A DNA stretch of 64,000 bases, taken from the NCBI GenBank assembly GCA_937922805.1, contig CALAJV010000003.1:372001-436000 (forward strand), written 5' to 3'. The DNA comes from an uncultured Acidimicrobiales bacterium. Its GTDB lineage: Bacteria; Actinomycetota; Acidimicrobiia; Acidimicrobiales; SZUA-35. This document shows, one piece after another, positions 42,940 through 50,640 of this stretch. The translations under genes were made by a program, and so were the position numbers. The notes under the pieces are model-generated. The model was not told the DNA's origin. It made no database searches and was given only the letters and a program-made list of their open reading frames with translations. Positions within the stretch are counted from its first letter, which is position 1, and every line of letters starts with the position of its first letter.

Positions 42940-43907
42940 GCGGCCTCCTCCCCTTCTAGTAGCCCAGATAGAACCCGTAACCCGAAGGTGGCGATCACGA
43001 TCGAGGCCAGAACAACCAGCACACTAAACGCCGAGGCCTGGCCGAATTTCCAGCCACCGCCAATCGATCGTTGGAAGACGAAATAAGGGACGTTGGTCGA
43101 GCCGGGGCCGCCGCCGGTCATAACGCTCACGTGATCGTAGACCTGAATTAAATAGATACTGCCAAGCAACGTTCCGAGCTCAAGGTAGGGCCGGAGTTGG
43201 GGCAGAGTGATTTGAAAGAAGATGGCAGACGGCGACGCTCCATCGACTCGCGCTGCCTCTAGGACTGAGGTATTTTGACCCTGCAACCCGGCGAGCAAAA
43301 TTAGCATCATGAACGGAGTCCACTGCCATACCAACACCGTCACAATTGACCAAAGCGGATACCGGCTTACAAACTCGATTCGTTCGAACGGGTCGAGTCC
43401 GAACCAGGTTGGAATAGTCACCAGCATCCAATTAATGACACCAAAGGTGGCATTGAATATCTGCGTCCTCCAAATACTGCCAGCAACAACTGGCATGACG
43501 AGAAACGGCGTTATCAGCAAGGTTCTGACCAGACCCCGTCCGAAGAACTTCCGATCAAGAAGAACCGCTAGAACGAGGCCCAGGAACACTGATAGCAATA
43601 CCGACGACACGGTCATCAACACGCTCGTTATAACGGCGTCGGTGAAACCAAAGATCTTGTTGTTCGCTATGTCTTTGTAGTTCTCAATTCCGATGAACTC
43701 ACGAGGAGTCGGCGGAGTAATCTTCCACTCAGTAAAGCTGTACCAAACGCTAAAAACGAATGGAATCTGAGTCACGACGATTGTGAATAAAAGAGCCGGG
43801 AGCAGCGGAATCCTCCGCACCCATGCCTCTCGGCGCTGCAGGCTTCGAACTTTCTTGGCCCGATCCGCCGCCTTGCTTGATTGATCTTCAACCACAGCTT
43901 GCGCCAC
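42936..43907 (-). CDS. Carbohydrate ABC transporter permease, MalF/SmoF type
   Basis: This 323-residue permease is read from GTG 43907. It has a basic N-terminal tail, six or seven membrane segments and an EAA loop of the form V-L-E-A-A-R-V-D-G-A-S. T-P-F-L-V-M-P-V-V-A-G-S-I-W-R and G-G-P-G-S-T are features of the SmoF/UgpA-like group. It is translationally coupled to the MalG-type gene. About 200 bases with hairpins separate it from the binding-protein gene. Confidence 0.88.
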   Translation of the reverse strand: MAQAVVEDQSSKAADRAKKVRSLQRREAWVRRIPLLPALLFTIVVTQIPFVFSVWYSFTEWKITPPTPREFIGIENYKDIANNKIFGFTDAVITSVLMTVSSVLLSVFLGLVLAVLLDRKFFGRGLVRTLLITPFLVMPVVAGSIWRTQIFNATFGVINWMLVTIPTWFGLDPFERIEFVSRYPLWSIVTVLVWQWTPFMMLILLAGLQGQNTSVLEAARVDGASPSAIFFQITLPQLRPYLELGTLLGSIYLIQVYDHVSVMTGGGPGSTNVPYFVFQRSIGGGWKFGQASAFSVLVVLASIVIATFGLRVLSGLLEGEEAA

Positions 43908-44019
43908 GCTTACGCAACCCCTTCACCCCTCGACGAGCTTACACAACTGAACTCATTTGATTTACGGCCCGCAGAATGCGGTGCCTGCTCCAGGCTGGTG
44001 GATACACAAGCCTGAAACT

Positions 44020-44058
44020 GGCTGCGGCGCTGCCCCAAGAAGGAGCAACGCCGCAGCC
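44020..44058 (-). terminator. 10-bp GC-rich hairpin after the sugar-binding protein gene
   Basis: GGCTGCGGCG (44020-44029) pairs perfectly with CGCCGCAGCC (44049-44058) around 19 bases. Two smaller stems lie nearby: CAC(A/G)GGG around A/T five at 44059-44077 and GCCAGC/GCTGGC at 44084-44100. All sit just after the binding-protein stop, so partial termination that boosts binding protein over permease is plausible. Confidence 0.6.
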
Positions 44059-44117
44059 CACACAGGGAAAAACCCGTGGGCCGGCCAGCACTAGGCTGGC
44101 ACGGCCCTCAACTAGCG

Positions 44118-45620
44118 TTAGCTACTTGCTTCTGATGCGATGGCTTGACAATCTGCCAAGGCATCCTCAGCTGACTGAGATCCCGCGATTACAGCCGAGA
44201 ACAGCTCGGTGCATCGGGTGCCAACGTCTTGGAACTCAGGAACGCCAACGTACTGAACGCCAGGTAGACCTGGTCGTGGTGTGGTGCCTGGGTTGTTAAT
44301 TGGAGCTGCGTTCATTGCATCGAGAGTCTTCTGAGCAAATGATTCAGCAGCAGCTAGGTAGTCAGCATTTTCGTACAGCGAGGTACGAGTGCCCGGAGGA
44401 ACTGAAGCCCAACCACCGTCAAGCTCGGTTGCAGCCTGTTGTAGGTACTCTTCGCTGGTTGCCCAGCTTACGTACTCCCAAGCAGAGTCCTTGTCAGGAG
44501 CGTTCTCAGGAATAGCGAGTGCCCATGACCAGAGCCAGCCTGAAGCGGCAGTCTCTTTGGTCGGAGCTAGAGCGAAGTTGTTGAGGCCCTTTACTGGGCT
44601 GTCGTCAGCTTCGAGGATGCTGGCAGCGACGGTAGCGTCGTACCACATAGCAACCTTGTTGTCCTGGTATAGACCAAGGCACTCGGTGAAGCTTGAGTTA
44701 GCAGCGTCTGGCTCACCAGCGTCGTTAACGAGGTCAACGTAGAAGTTGAGTGCTTCAGCGAACTCTGGCTGATCAACCTGGGCTGCGCCAATTGATCCAT
44801 CATCGTTTGCTTCCCACCATGTTCCACCAAAGGTGTTGAGAACGGTGGTGAAAGATGCACCAAGGTCACCCCAGCCAGGCTTGCCACGGAGGCAAATGCC
44901 AGCCATGTCATCGCTGTTTACCGCACGAGCGATTTCAGCAACTTCGTCCCAGGTAGGAGCGTCTGGCATTTCAAGGCCAGCTTCGTCTAGAACGTCTTGA
45001 CGGTACATCAAGAACGAAGACTCAGCGTAGAACGGAGCTGCGTAGAGCGAGCCGTCGCTTGAAAGTCCGTCACGTACAGCAGGGATCAAGTCGTCGACGT
45101 TGTAGTCGGCGTCATCCGCGGTGTAGGTGTTGAGGTCAACCAACCAGCCGTTAGCACCGAACTGTGGTGCTTCGAACATACCGATCATGACTACGTCGAA
45201 CTCGTCGTCTCCGGTACCAGCGGCCCGGGTAACGATCTCGCGCAAGGTCTGCTCTTCGAGAATGGTGTACTCGACGTTAATGCCGGTCTTGTCGGTGAAC
45301 AGAGAAGGAGTAAGCGTAGAGATGTTCTCCATGTGAGGGTTACCTACGATGGCAACCTTCAGCGTGGCGCCATCGCCAGCTGCAGCTTCCTCTTCTTCTT
45401 CGTCTTCCATGGCGTCATCATCTTCCATGGCGTCATCATCTTCCATGGCGTCATCATCTTCGACGCTGTCGTCACCGCTGTCAGTTTCTTCGGTGTCGTC
45501 TGTACTGGTGTCAGCGTCGTCGGTGCTATCGCCGCACGCAGCAGCAATAAGTCCGAATGCAGCCAACAAGCTCAATAACATGAGCCAACGCTTACGCGCC
45601 TGGCGACCTTGTCGCATCAT
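44118..45620 (-). CDS. Extracellular sugar/polyol-binding lipoprotein (SBP_bac_1, SmoE-like)
   Basis: This 500-residue lipoprotein has a basic start, a hydrophobic core and lipobox I-A-A-A-C (C29). An acidic linker of about 50 residues follows, including three 6-residue A-M-E-D-D-D-type repeats. The solute-binding domain begins L-K-V-A-I-V-G-N-P and includes F-D-V-V-M-I-G-M-F-E, Y-A-A-P-F-Y-A-E-S and W-D-E-V-A-E-I-A-R, matching the mannitol/sorbitol branch of type-1 extracellular binding proteins. GGGAGAG stands four bases before the ATG. It is divergent from the polyol dehydrogenase gene across an operator-like region. Confidence 0.88.
   Translation of the reverse strand: MMRQGRQARKRWLMLLSLLAAFGLIAAACGDSTDDADTSTDDTEETDSGDDSVEDDDAMEDDDAMEDDDAMEDEEEEEAAAGDGATLKVAIVGNPHMENISTLTPSLFTDKTGINVEYTILEEQTLREIVTRAAGTGDDEFDVVMIGMFEAPQFGANGWLVDLNTYTADDADYNVDDLIPAVRDGLSSDGSLYAAPFYAESSFLMYRQDVLDEAGLEMPDAPTWDEVAEIARAVNSDDMAGICLRGKPGWGDLGASFTTVLNTFGGTWWEANDDGSIGAAQVDQPEFAEALNFYVDLVNDAGEPDAANSSFTECLGLYQDNKVAMWYDATVAASILEADDSPVKGLNNFALAPTKETAASGWLWSWALAIPENAPDKDSAWEYVSWATSEEYLQQAATELDGGWASVPPGTRTSLYENADYLAAAESFAQKTLDAMNAAPINNPGTTPRPGLPGVQYVGVPEFQDVGTRCTELFSAVIAGSQSAEDALADCQAIASEASS
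45403..45456. repeat. Three perfect 18-bp tandem repeats inside the binding-protein gene
   Basis: The unit TCTTCCATGGCGTCATCA occurs three times in succession (45403, 45421, 45439) and encodes six-residue D-D-A-M-E-D repeats in the acidic linker. Length is a multiple of three, so copy-number changes would keep the frame. Confidence 0.9.
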
Positions 45621-45667
45621 AATTCTCTCCCGTTTAGGCTTCTAATTACATGGGAAGCACAAATCTC

Positions 45668-45804
45668 CCCTGTACAGGGTTGTAGTTGGTTTCATGTTGG
45701 AACGCAACACTTCAACGTGGCTTTTAACAGAAACCGAATAGAAATCAAGCGAAAACGTTGTCAAATATTCCAAATTGGAGGGTGATTGTTCCAACATTGT
45801 TGGA
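45668..45804. promoter_or_regulatory. Divergent operator/promoter region of the polyol locus
   Basis: Four inverted repeats lie between the divergent arms: CCCTGTACAGGG (45668-45679), TGTTG-GAACG-CAACA (45695-45709), TCCAA-A-TTGGA (45769-45779) and TCCAACA-T-TGTTGGA (45790-45804). The half-site TGTTGGA appears in two of them. On the minus strand TTGCGT, a 17-base spacer and TACAAC could be the promoter of the binding-protein arm, with the second palindrome over its -35 box and CCCTGTACAGGG just past its -10. The last palindrome lies just before the dehydrogenase start. The DeoR protein encoded nearby is the obvious candidate ligand. Confidence 0.65.
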
Positions 45805-45826
45805 CCTTCGTTTATGTTGGTATATC

Positions 45827-47293
45827 GTGCACGCGGTGCCTCCTGCCTCATCGCTCGGCGACGATTCACTCTCTAACCTCGATTCTGCGGTGCAAAAGCC
45901 CAGTTACGATCGGACCGGTCTGCGGCGAAGTATCGTCCATATCGGGGTCGGGGGATTCCACCGGGCCCATTTGGCCACATACATCGATGAGCTTTGCGCC
46001 ATCGGTGAAACCGACTGGTCGATCGTCGGCAGCGGCGTCTTAGCCCACGATGGAAAGATGAAGACCGTTTTGGATGACCAAGACTGTCTCTACTCCCTAA
46101 TTAGTCGGGGTCCACGTGAAACGACGGTTCGGGTCATAGGCAGCATCGTCGAGTACGTCCTGGCCCACCCCGATCCGCTCCCGCTCATCGACCAGATCGC
46201 TAGCTCCGACACCCAAATTGTCTCTTTGACCATCACCGAGGGGGGCTACCCGATCGATGACTCAACCGGCCAGTACCTCCCTGACTCTCCAACCGCCGGT
46301 CCGAACTCGGCGTTTGGAATTCTGGTGGCCGGACTTAACAAGCGCCGAGAAACTAACGGCGGGCCGCTGACGGTGATCAGCTGCGACAACATCATGACCA
46401 ACGGCGACATCGCCCGCACCGCAGCGATTGGTGAAGCAGCCAGACTTGGATCAGCATTGGTTCAATGGATAGAGACTTCAGTTACCTTCCCCAACAGTAT
46501 GGTCGATCGGATCACGCCGGTAACCACCGATGCCGATCGCAAATGGTTGACCGACAACCACGCCATTATCGATGAGTGGCCCGTCGTCGCCGAACCGTTT
46601 CGTCAATGGGTAGTTGAAGACGCATTCGCTGGCGATCGCCCTCCGCTCGAAAAGCTAGACATTATTGTTACCGACAATGTAGAGCCCTATGAGCTGATGA
46701 AACTGCGGTTGCTGAACGCTGGCCATTCATGCTTGGCCTACTTGGCCGCGCTGGACGGAATTGAGCTTGTGGATGAGGCAATGGCTCGCCCTTATATCTC
46801 GGAATACGTCAAGGCCTTTCTCTCGACCGAAGCGCAGCCGGTACTCCCCGACGTTGAGGGGGTCGACCTTGATCAATACAGCGCCTCGCTGATTGACCGA
46901 TTCTCCAACCCGGCCATTGGTGACCAAATTGCGCGCCTATGTCTCGATGGCACAGCCAAATTCCCGAAGTTTCTTCTACCCACGATTGAGGGCCAACTGG
47001 CTACTGATGGTTCGGTCAAACTGTCGACTTTGGCCCTCGCTGGCTGGTGCCAGTATCTGTTGGGTGAGACGTTGGACGGCGAGGCCATTGAACCTTCCCC
47101 CGATCCCTTGTTGGCCCAGGCAATCGACTACGCCAAACAATCACTCGACAAACCAGCCAGCTTTCTCGGGTTTTCAGAGGTGTTCGGATCGCTGGGACAC
47201 AATGAAGCATTCCAAGCAGCCTTCTCCGATGCGCTTACGAACCTCCGAACCAATGGTCTCCGCAGTTCGATCGCTGCTGCCTTAGAGCTATAA
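45827..47293 (+). CDS. Mannitol dehydrogenase family polyol oxidoreductase
   Basis: The product has about 488 residues, starting at GTG 45827 or GTG 45836. The longer TTG-started frame runs through the palindromic operator and adds 23 residues unlike the family. The long-chain mannitol/fructuronate dehydrogenase pattern is clear: G-V-G-G-F-H-R-A-H for NAD, T-I-T-E-G-G-Y, F-P-N-S-M-V-D-R-I-T-P, W-V-V-E-D-A-F and L-R-L-L-N-A-G-H-S. These enzymes oxidise D-mannitol, D-arabitol or sorbitol to ketoses. No ribosome site is visible, so a short or absent leader is possible. It heads the DeoR/phosphatase operon and faces the transporter. Confidence 0.88.
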   Translation: MHAVPPASSLGDDSLSNLDSAVQKPSYDRTGLRRSIVHIGVGGFHRAHLATYIDELCAIGETDWSIVGSGVLAHDGKMKTVLDDQDCLYSLISRGPRETTVRVIGSIVEYVLAHPDPLPLIDQIASSDTQIVSLTITEGGYPIDDSTGQYLPDSPTAGPNSAFGILVAGLNKRRETNGGPLTVISCDNIMTNGDIARTAAIGEAARLGSALVQWIETSVTFPNSMVDRITPVTTDADRKWLTDNHAIIDEWPVVAEPFRQWVVEDAFAGDRPPLEKLDIIVTDNVEPYELMKLRLLNAGHSCLAYLAALDGIELVDEAMARPYISEYVKAFLSTEAQPVLPDVEGVDLDQYSASLIDRFSNPAIGDQIARLCLDGTAKFPKFLLPTIEGQLATDGSVKLSTLALAGWCQYLLGETLDGEAIEPSPDPLLAQAIDYAKQSLDKPASFLGFSEVFGSLGHNEAFQAAFSDALTNLRTNGLRSSIAAALEL

Positions 47294-47300
47294 TGAACCG

Positions 47301-48095
47301 GTGAGCATCGATGATGGCACCGACGGCCAGGCGCTATTTCAGTCACAACGCCAGACCGAAATCACTGAGCTGACCGAACAACGAGGCCGGGTCGAGGTGT
47401 CTGACCTGGCCGCCAGATATCGAGTCACGACTGAAACCATTCGACGGGACTTATCTGAGCTCCAAGAGCAACGACTAGTTCGGCGAGTTCATGGTGGAGC
47501 CATTCCGTGGGAGTCCAGTGCGTTCGAGCCTCTTCTTTCCGTTCGCAACGACCAACAAAATCTTGAAAAACGCCGAATCGCTAAACTAGCTCTGAACGAA
47601 TTGCCCGAGAACGGAACCATTATTCTCGATTCCGGCAGCACGCTAAATCAATTCGCCGAAGTGATTCCATCCAACATACGTCTCCGACTCGTGACAAACT
47701 CATTAGTGAGCGCATCCCTGTTGGCGGATAATGCTTCGGTCGACGTGATTGTTATCGGCGGAAAAGTTCGAAAGAACACGATGGCCATGGTCGACGCTTC
47801 TGCCATCGCTTCGATCGAACCACTCACCGTAGACACGTTGTTCATAAGCAGCGATGGAGCATCTCCTGAGGCTGGTCTCACCACCCCATACCGGGAAGAA
47901 GCGGCGCTCAAGACAGCTATGATTTCGGCCGCCATTCGAGTAGTCGCTCTGGTTGATCACACGAAGTTCGCCAAAGATCACTTTGTTCGGTTCGCCGAGT
48001 GGTCCGACGTGGACGTGTTGATTACTACCACCGGCATTGATCCCAGAACCGTTTCAGCGATTGAGTCGCTGGGAACCACCGTGCTGGTGGCATGA
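47301..48095 (+). CDS. DeoR/GlpR-family transcriptional regulator
   Basis: This 264-residue regulator has an N-terminal winged helix (about residues 15-70) with V-E-V-S-D-L-A-A-R-Y-R-V-T-T-E-T-I-R-R-D and V-R-R-V-H-G-G-A. The C-terminal sugar-phosphate sensor domain has D-S-G-S-T, V-T-N-S, G-G and V-D-H-T-K-F. Members bind a phosphorylated sugar and usually repress a sugar operon. It starts at GTG 47301, seven bases after the dehydrogenase stop, and its stop overlaps the phosphatase ATG. It probably controls both arms of this locus through the palindromes at 45668-45804. Confidence 0.9.
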   Translation: MSIDDGTDGQALFQSQRQTEITELTEQRGRVEVSDLAARYRVTTETIRRDLSELQEQRLVRRVHGGAIPWESSAFEPLLSVRNDQQNLEKRRIAKLALNELPENGTIILDSGSTLNQFAEVIPSNIRLRLVTNSLVSASLLADNASVDVIVIGGKVRKNTMAMVDASAIASIEPLTVDTLFISSDGASPEAGLTTPYREEAALKTAMISAAIRVVALVDHTKFAKDHFVRFAEWSDVDVLITTTGIDPRTVSAIESLGTTVLVA

Positions 48096-48883
48096 GCCCA
48101 CTTCTCGCCGAAACGAAATCACCAGCTCAACATTTGGAATTGGTTGCAAGAGACGTCACTCGTCTTGCCGCCAACCTGGTTGGACAGTCGATCGGCCGGG
48201 CAGCAGCCGCTAGAACGAAATCGACACCAACTGACGTCGTAACTCACACCGATCTTGAGTCGGAACGGCTCATACGAGAGGAACTGGCGTCTCGATGCCC
48301 AGGCTCCGCCATCGTTGGTGAGGAGTTCGACGATAGATCGGGTACCAACGGCGTCGGCTGGATCGTCGACCCGATCGATGGAACGGTCAACTTCTTGTAC
48401 GACTTACCGGTGGTGTCGATCAGCGTTGCGGCGACTATCGACGGTGACGTTGTTGCTGGTGCGGTAACGGACGTATTGCGGGGCGAAACATTCTCTGCCG
48501 CTCGCGGCTACGGATCCAGACTCGACAACAGAGCGATTACGCCTAGTGTCGTTACAAGCCACGATGATGCGCTAGTCGGGACCGGATTCGCTTACAGCGC
48601 TTCGGTTCGCAGCGAGCAAGCGCAAGCGCTAACCCGGATCCTTCCGAATTGCCGCGACATTCGCTGCATGGGGTCGGCTGCACTCAACCTGTGCTGGGTT
48701 GGTTGCGGGCGACTCGATGCGTTCTTCGAACGGGACCTTAAAGTTTATGACTATGCGGCTGGCCTGTTAATCGCCCAAGAAGCAGGAGCAACGGTTAGAG
48801 ACCCGGCGATAGATTCGCAAGGCATTACCATCGCCGCTACTCCCCCCATATTCGAGTGGCTTAAAACTGAACTGACCGGTTAG
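48092..48883 (+). CDS. Inositol monophosphatase family protein
   Basis: This 263-residue member of the Mg-dependent IMPase superfamily has I-V-G-E-E-F for metal-binding Glu, W-I-V-D-P-I-D-G-T-V-N-F for two metal-binding Asp, and V-Y-D-Y-A-A-G in the C-terminal half, where the usual W-D is Y-D. It is coupled to the DeoR gene by ATGA. IMPase relatives dephosphorylate inositol phosphates, histidinol phosphate, sugar phosphates and other substrates. In this operon a polyol or sugar phosphate is a reasonable guess. It ends 11 bases from the convergent kinase gene. Confidence 0.85.
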   Translation: MSPLLAETKSPAQHLELVARDVTRLAANLVGQSIGRAAAARTKSTPTDVVTHTDLESERLIREELASRCPGSAIVGEEFDDRSGTNGVGWIVDPIDGTVNFLYDLPVVSISVAATIDGDVVAGAVTDVLRGETFSAARGYGSRLDNRAITPSVVTSHDDALVGTGFAYSASVRSEQAQALTRILPNCRDIRCMGSAALNLCWVGCGRLDAFFERDLKVYDYAAGLLIAQEAGATVRDPAIDSQGITIAATPPIFEWLKTELTG

Positions 48884-48894
48884 TCAACGCTCGG

Positions 48895-49731
48895 CTAGCT
48901 GTGAGCGAGCTGCACTAGTTCGCTTTCTTCGCTGCTAGATCTCGTTTGCCAAAGCATCATCAGGGCGTTGTCGTCTCTTTGGGCTCGCTCCGATAGCCGA
49001 CCAAGAGCAACGACAGCCTCCCATTGTCTAACGACATCGCGGCTAGCAACGATTATCTGCCGCATACTGCGCACATAAGCGGTGTGGGCCGTCCGTAATG
49101 CGTCACAAGACGCTCCGGGGAGGTGGGGTCTATCGTGAGGCCGATCAGATGGGCGCAGTAGCAGCGAAGATCGGACCGCGTCAGTCACCGGGTGGCCAAT
49201 GGCAGCGTCGAACCAATCGATCACGATTGGGCCGGACTTGCTCATCAGAACATTTCCGGGATGCAAATCGCCGTGGAGCAAAGCGGCACCGCTAGGCAAG
49301 TTCCCAACTAACTCTTTCCCAGCATCTCGGTCTATGGGGCCCAGTTGCTCGACTTCATCAATTTTCGCAACCATCCGATCCACCGCTCCAGGAAGCCCAG
49401 CGGGCAGCCCCGAGGCCACTATGTCTTGATGAACGAGGCCCAGCTGTTGGGCTAACGCGTCGACATCGTTCGGTCTGTCGATCATGAGTTCCCACATCGA
49501 AGGCCCAAATATGCGTTCAAATATTATGGCCGGCCGACCCTCGACTTGGGTCAATCCCCGAACCTCTGGGGTGGGCAGTCCGAGCGCATGAACTGCGGCG
49601 GTAAACGTCGCCTCATTTTCTGACCAATGGGGCGGCACCTCTGGACGAAGAACCTTTACTACTGAATCAGCCCCAAAAGCGAACACGTCGGAGGTTCGCC
49701 CGGTGGCGATTAGAGATCCAATTGTTGTCAT
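48895..49731 (-). CDS. Aminoglycoside-phosphotransferase-fold kinase (APH family)
   Basis: This 278-residue APH/choline-kinase-fold protein has V-V-K-V-L-R-P-E for the ATP Lys, L-L-H-G-D-L-H-P-G-N-V-L for the catalytic loop and I-V-I-D-W-F-D-A for the metal-binding Asp. The active site is complete. Family members phosphorylate sugars, fructosamine, choline or antibiotics; nothing points to a particular substrate, and drug resistance should not be assumed. It starts at ATG 49731 close behind GAGG, 26 bases after the glycosylase gene ends, and likely ends an operon with it. Confidence 0.8.
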   Translation of the reverse strand: MTTIGSLIATGRTSDVFAFGADSVVKVLRPEVPPHWSENEATFTAAVHALGLPTPEVRGLTQVEGRPAIIFERIFGPSMWELMIDRPNDVDALAQQLGLVHQDIVASGLPAGLPGAVDRMVAKIDEVEQLGPIDRDAGKELVGNLPSGAALLHGDLHPGNVLMSKSGPIVIDWFDAAIGHPVTDAVRSSLLLRPSDRPHDRPHLPGASCDALRTAHTAYVRSMRQIIVASRDVVRQWEAVVALGRLSERAQRDDNALMMLWQTRSSSEESELVQLAHS

Positions 49732-49757
49732 TCATCCTCGCTCAGACTTGGCTGGGC

Positions 49758-50540
49758 TTAAACCTGGTGCTTCGGGCATGAGTAGGTGGTCCGGCCACCG
49801 ACTTTCCGTCGCTCTAACGGTGTGCCATCTTTTGGGCAACTCGTTCCTCGCTGTCGAAAGGCCTGTAGATTCCCGGTATGAGAGCCGCCTTGTCGCATGA
49901 AATCAGTTAGTACCTTTCGAAGATGATAGTGCAATCGCTTTGATTCCCGATTGTCGAGGGAGCTTGCGGGGCGTGCTGGGTCAATTCCCGCTCGCCACAA
50001 CGTCTCGTCGGCGATCAGGTTGCCGATACCGGCGACTCGAGCCTGATCGAGCAACCGAGCCTTGACCGCGACGTGGCCAACCAGTACGTTGGCTCGCAAT
50101 TGCGATGGCGAAATAGTAAACACGTCGGGTCCGAGTGCCTCCTCATCGGGGTCGAGTTCAACCCCGCCTAAACGCCGCGGGTCTCGGATAATCAGTTCAA
50201 TCCCATCGTCAAACACCAATCCGAATCGGTCCCAAGCGGGATCGTTCTTGCGGGAAGAGTATTCCAGGTATTCGATCGCAGCTTGACCTCCGACGATAAG
50301 CCGGCCTGTCATTCCGAACCGCAGCCCGAGGCTTGGCCGTCCGGACAAGTCAAGAACTAAAAGCTTTCCCCTTCGGCGGGCCGCGGCAACGGTTGCTCCG
50401 TTTGCCGCGTCAACCACCTCAGCGCTGGTCAGACCTCGTTTTAAGAACCACGAATCTGGAGCGCTGACGTCGCTAATGGTTCGGCCGACAATCTCATCGG
50501 CCTGTCTTCGATAGAACTCGATTTCGACACCTTCGGGCAT
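49758..50540 (-). CDS. mutM: Formamidopyrimidine-DNA glycosylase / endonuclease VIII family (Fpg/Nei)
   Basis: This 260-residue base-excision repair glycosylase starts M-P-E-G, giving the catalytic P2 and E3 after Met removal. R-R-G-K-L-L contains the conserved Lys, and I-G-N-L-I-A-D-E-T-L-W belongs to the helix-two-turn-helix. The C-terminal zinc-finger region has C-P-K-D-G-T-P-L and Y-S-C-P-K-H, where the second and fourth Cys of the usual C-x2-C...C-x2-C are Asp and His. The family removes 8-oxoguanine or oxidised pyrimidines from DNA and nicks the strand. Whether it is Fpg or an actinobacterial Nei-type enzyme is not certain. Confidence 0.82.
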   Translation of the reverse strand: MPEGVEIEFYRRQADEIVGRTISDVSAPDSWFLKRGLTSAEVVDAANGATVAAARRRGKLLVLDLSGRPSLGLRFGMTGRLIVGGQAAIEYLEYSSRKNDPAWDRFGLVFDDGIELIIRDPRRLGGVELDPDEEALGPDVFTISPSQLRANVLVGHVAVKARLLDQARVAGIGNLIADETLWRAGIDPARPASSLDNRESKRLHYHLRKVLTDFMRQGGSHTGNLQAFRQRGTSCPKDGTPLERRKVGGRTTYSCPKHQV

Positions 50541-50640
50541 TTGTTCCCATCCGTTTCCGATTCAGATGGCCGCTCGGGCCGAATGTCAGCAATACGTGAT
50601 CCGCCCCACTGACGACTCGAGCACCGACGGTGAATCGTCA

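Noticed and set aside
48895..49731. Aminoglycoside resistance gene
   Set aside because: Only the general APH fold is seen; substrates of this family vary widely and no transfer signs are present.
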